DNA of 37,491 nt from Myxococcales bacterium (GTDB lineage Bacteria; Myxococcota_A; Polyangia; Haliangiales; Haliangiaceae): the NCBI GenBank assembly GCA_005779305.1, contig SXJR01000418.1, positions 1 to 37,491 on the forward strand, written 5' to 3'. The notes beneath the pieces are model-generated. The model did no database searches. It was not told where the DNA came from and saw only the letters and a list, made by a program, of their open reading frames with translations. Position 1 is the first letter of the stretch; each line of letters begins with the position of its first letter. The translations under genes and the position numbers were made by a program. This document shows positions 35,377 through 37,491 of the stretch, one piece after another.

Positions 35377-36060
35377 ACCACGCAAGCCCCTCACACGGGT
35401 GACGGGCCGCGACCAGCATAGGAGCGATGACGTGCAAGTGGAGAGAAGCGGCGGGTTGATCATTGCCGAGGACCAAGCGCTCGAAGTGAATGAACGACGA
35501 GAGGCGGTGCGTGCTAGCGTTCGGGCTCGATGAGTGCGGACGAGAAGAAAGAGGAGGAACCGAGCACCGACGCAAAGGCGATCGTCGTGTCGGGCTGGGG
35601 AATGCACTCCCTGAGTTGCGACCGGTGCAGCTCGTGATCGAGTAGACGAAGACGTCTCCCAACGGGATTTGGACCCCTCACGCGCGCGGCGACAAGCTGA
35701 ACTCCTTCGCGCGCCTGGTGAGATCACACGCCGATGCGCGTGGGGTTCGCCTCGGTTGGTCCTCGTTGCCCACTGGTCTGCCCCGTTCGTCTGGCGGCCA
35801 GGTGGCAGCAAGAAGGCCGAGTACAACTGGTGTTCATCAACTTGATCGTTTGGTGGCGGTCGAGATCGTCGTCCACTACGCAAGGTAGGCAAGGTCAGCT
35901 ACCGCGTCGGCAAGACGCACCCTATCCGTAGCAACTACGGCGTAGGGGTGCTCAAGCACCTCTCGTGCCTCAACATCCCGACTACACGGCGACGGCGGAT
36001 CCGCGCCAATCGAGCCCGGCGCCGAGGATGTCCTCGATGCGATACGCGTCGGCGATCACC
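35377..36060. other. no intact gene; apparently decayed coding sequence
   Basis: No supported intact gene. A 35-codon frame (35530-35637, MSADEKKEEEPSTDAKAIVV... ending in SCDRCSS) has no strong support. Further on, protein-like words appear in shifting frames: GIWTPHARGDKLNSFARLV near 35665-35725, AARWQQEGRVQLVFINL near 35795-35850, VEIVVHY near 35855-35880, then GKVSYRVGKTHPIRSNYG near 35890-35945. This looks like one gene broken by frameshifts, probably when the IS21 element next to it arrived. What the gene was is not recognised. Confidence 0.4.
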
Positions 36061-36062
36061 TC

Positions 36063-36098
36063 AAAACCGGCCAGTCGTGATCACGTGAAAACCGGCCA
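36063..36098. repeat. two 11-base direct repeats at the IS21-type end
   Basis: AAAACCGGCCA occurs at 36063-36073 and again at 36088-36098, 25 bases apart. IS21-family ends carry multiple short direct repeats that bind the transposase, so these probably belong to the element's end beyond istB. The exact tip and any target-site duplication are not resolved. Confidence 0.6.
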
Positions 36099-36125
36099 CT
36101 TCGGTCGTGCAGGAACGGAGGTCAT

Positions 36126-36887
36126 CTACTGCGATGCCGCCGCCTTGGGCAAGTTTGCGGCGTGATGCGTGCGCCAGCTCCTGGGGCCGCACTGAAGCAC
36201 GTGGGCGTGGTGGAGCAGCCGATCGAGGAGCGCCGAAACCGCGGCGGTGTCGCCGAGCAGCTTGCCCCAGTCCTCGACGGGGCGGTTCGAGGTAAGCAGC
36301 GTCGACGCGCGCTCGTAGCGGCGCATGATCAGCTCGAGCAGGTCCTCCGCCGCGGTCGTCGGTAGCTTGCGCATGCCGAGATCGTCGATGATCAAGAGCG
36401 GCACGGTCGCGAAGTCGGTCATCACCTCCTTGCGCCGTTTCTCGAGGGTCGCGTCGGCGAGCTCGTCGAGGAGCACGTGCGCCTCGCGATAGAGCACGCG
36501 GTGCCCCTGCTGGATCGCGGAGAGCCCGAGCGCTTGCGCGAGATGGCTCTTGCCGGTGCCCGGCGGCCCGAGGAAGAGAACGTCTTCGCGTCGTTCGATG
36601 AAGCGAGCCGTGGCGAGCTCGTACACGAGCTGGCGGTTCGTCTTCTTGTTGAAGTCGAGGTCGAAGCTGTCGAGGGTCTTGCCGCCGTCGCGGAAGCCGG
36701 CCTGCTTGATGCGGCGGGCGAGCAAGCGATCCTGTCGGCGCAGCAGCTCATCGCCGACGAGCGCCGAGAGGAAGTCGACGTGAGGCTGGCGTTCGGCGGC
36801 GGCGCCTTGGATTCGGATATCGAGTACGTCGGCCATGCCGGACAGGCGCAGCTTGCGCAGCGCGCGATCGATTTCGACGAGGTTCAA
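36126..36887 (-). CDS. istB: IS21-family helper ATPase IstB
   Basis: A 253-residue AAA+ ATPase (DnaA/DnaC-like) that helps the IstA transposase choose and join target DNA. The start is read as TTG at 36887, preceded by AAGGAGAG and giving the typical IstB opening NLVEIDRALRKLRLSGMA; the frame is open further only as a shadow. Walker A is GPPGTGKS, Walker B is LLIIDDLG, and a sensor region TSNRPVEDWG is present. All look intact, and length is normal for the family. Its start overlaps the istA stop by four bases (TTGA), typical of translational coupling in IS21. Confidence 0.92.
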   Translation of the reverse strand: MNLVEIDRALRKLRLSGMADVLDIRIQGAAAERQPHVDFLSALVGDELLRRQDRLLARRIKQAGFRDGGKTLDSFDLDFNKKTNRQLVYELATARFIERREDVLFLGPPGTGKSHLAQALGLSAIQQGHRVLYREAHVLLDELADATLEKRRKEVMTDFATVPLLIIDDLGMRKLPTTAAEDLLELIMRRYERASTLLTSNRPVEDWGKLLGDTAAVSALLDRLLHHAHVLQCGPRSWRTHHAANLPKAAASQ

Positions 36888-37491
36888 GAGGTCTCTCCTT
36901 GGCTGAGGCGACACACGAGGTCGCGGTACTGGGTGAGGTCGCGGATGAGCGGATCGATCTGCCGCAGCCCGATCGGCGGCGACGGATTGCGTTCGAGGTA
37001 GGTCTTCACGGCGCGATACGTGAGCGCGCCGGCGTCGAGCGCCACCTGCGCAGCGCGCTCGACGGTGAGCGCGCCGTGGCGCTTGGCGAGCGCACAGAGC
37101 CCGAGGACGCGGCGGATGCCGAGCTGGCCGTGTTCTGCGTAGATCGCGTCGGCGATCGCCCCGGTTGCGAAGCCGATACCGTGCGCGCGAACGAAGAGGG
37201 CGCGCACTTCGGGCGGCGTGCGCGATGGCCGATCCTCGGGGAGCATGCGATGACGGCCGCGGTCGGCAACGACGTGCTCGCGCAGCAGCACGCCGGTGTT
37301 CGGGTCGAGCAGCCGCACGTGAGTCTCGTCCCACTGCACGCGCACCGAACGACCGATCCAACCGGGAGGCGGCGCGTAGTAGGCGCCGGCGATCTCGACG
37401 TCGCCGTCGAGGTGAACGCCGCGGTCGCCGAACGCGTAGTACCGAAACGGCTCGACGGGGAGCGGACGCAGATGCGGTCGTTCGTCGGCGA
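36884..37491 (-). CDS. istA: IS21-family transposase IstA, C-terminal part (cut by window edge)
   Basis: The frame is open to the window edge and shows about 200 residues of the C-terminal part of IstA, the DDE transposase. The visible part matches the family tail: LRPLPVEPFRYYAFGDR, GAYYAPPPGWIGR, VQWDETHVRLLDP, and later LCALAKRHGALTVERAAQVA and the LTYRAVKTYLERN motif. The catalytic DDE residues lie upstream, outside the window. No frame damage is seen. It overlaps istB by four bases. Confidence 0.9.
   Translation of the reverse strand, partial: ADERPHLRPLPVEPFRYYAFGDRGVHLDGDVEIAGAYYAPPPGWIGRSVRVQWDETHVRLLDPNTGVLLREHVVADRGRHRMLPEDRPSRTPPEVRALFVRAHGIGFATGAIADAIYAEHGQLGIRRVLGLCALAKRHGALTVERAAQVALDAGALTYRAVKTYLERNPSPPIGLRQIDPLIRDLTQYRDLVCRLSQGETS

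Larger units (their letters stand above)
24143..37491. mobile_element. probable genomic island at tRNA-Cys (right end not seen)
   Basis: Integrase next to a tRNA, an excisionase-like gene, two insertion-sequence traces and cargo unlike the flanking core genes indicate an integrated island. Base use in parts of the cargo is visibly less GC-saturated than in the left half (for example the AT-rich patch near 27270-27350). No copy of the tRNA 3' end (GGTTCAAATCC) was found further right, so either the other boundary lies past the window or it has been lost. The extent is inferred. Confidence 0.6.
36063..37491 (-). mobile_element. IS21-family insertion sequence, 3' part
   Basis: Contains repeat-bearing end sequences, istB and the 3' part of istA, in the normal IS21 order with istA upstream. 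The far end is outside the window. Nothing shows decay in the visible part, so it may be active. Confidence 0.85.

Noticed and set aside
36063-36098. CRISPR-like repeats
   Set aside because: Only two 11-base copies next to an IS21 end; no array or cas genes.
24143-37491. Direct repeat of the tRNA-Cys 3' end as right attachment site
   Set aside because: No second copy of GGTTCAAATCC or a close variant was found by eye in the rest of the window.

Overview
The window is a high-GC chromosomal segment that looks like a myxobacterium-type deltaproteobacterium (Myxococcota), probably of the Haliangiales/Kofleriaceae kind. The evidence is a GltJ/AgmX-like protein (zinc ribbon, GYF, membrane segment, TonB-like tail), many lipoproteins with Asp-Ala or Ser-Gly tethers, a MopE-type metal-binding lipoprotein, an 'HRDFKPDN' Ser/Thr kinase with a TPR output domain, and an FHA-linked sigma-54 activator. 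The species assignment is inference from gene content only.

Layout, core part (1-24214). The window opens in the 3' part of purA, followed by a GltJ-like gene, a convergent EF-hand exported protein, two lipoproteins, and a pair of MCE (MlaD-like) proteins translationally coupled to an unknown gene (5305-8070). Next come a secreted fibre-like protein with a small lipoprotein, then a divergent signalling pair (FHA/sigma-54 activator and Ser/Thr kinase). A minus-strand run from 19129 to 13900 holds threonine aldolase, a TPR lipoprotein, an MlaF-like ATPase, two different MlaE-like permeases and a second MlaF-like ATPase. With the two MCE proteins this gives an MCE lipid transporter in which every component exists as two diverged copies. 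The two ATPases carry complementary defects that would fall in the same ATP site of a heterodimer. Another minus-strand operon (21554-19179) holds a CpsB-like PHP phosphatase, a flippase-like membrane protein and a small exported protein. Then come a coiled-coil membrane protein sharing the ENSVLFSL motif with the GltJ-like protein, two small envelope proteins, thymidine kinase and tRNA-Cys(GCA).

Layout, accessory part (24219-37491). A tyrosine integrase reads toward the tRNA, and its last codons lie inside the tRNA's transcription terminator, as expected of an island inserted at a tRNA gene. Upstream of it are an excisionase-like HTH frame that overlaps int out of frame, a possible 32-residue membrane peptide, and a 316-bp non-coding stretch with short repeats. 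The cargo is a possible lipoprotein, an IS66 remnant, an OB-fold-like lipoprotein, and a three-gene cassette (28803-35376). The cassette encodes a 1067-aa protein with a transthyretin-like N-terminus and coiled coils, a 611-aa protein with an ASH/Hydin-like Ig domain, and a PQQ-propeller-like lipoprotein whose start overlaps the stop before it. I recognise no described system in this cassette; it is the best candidate here for something new. A decayed stretch and the 3' end of an IS21-family element (istB and partial istA) close the window. No right attachment site is visible, so the island probably extends past the edge.

All function calls come from motif recognition by eye. Family names, promoters and the heterodimer model have not been checked by searches.
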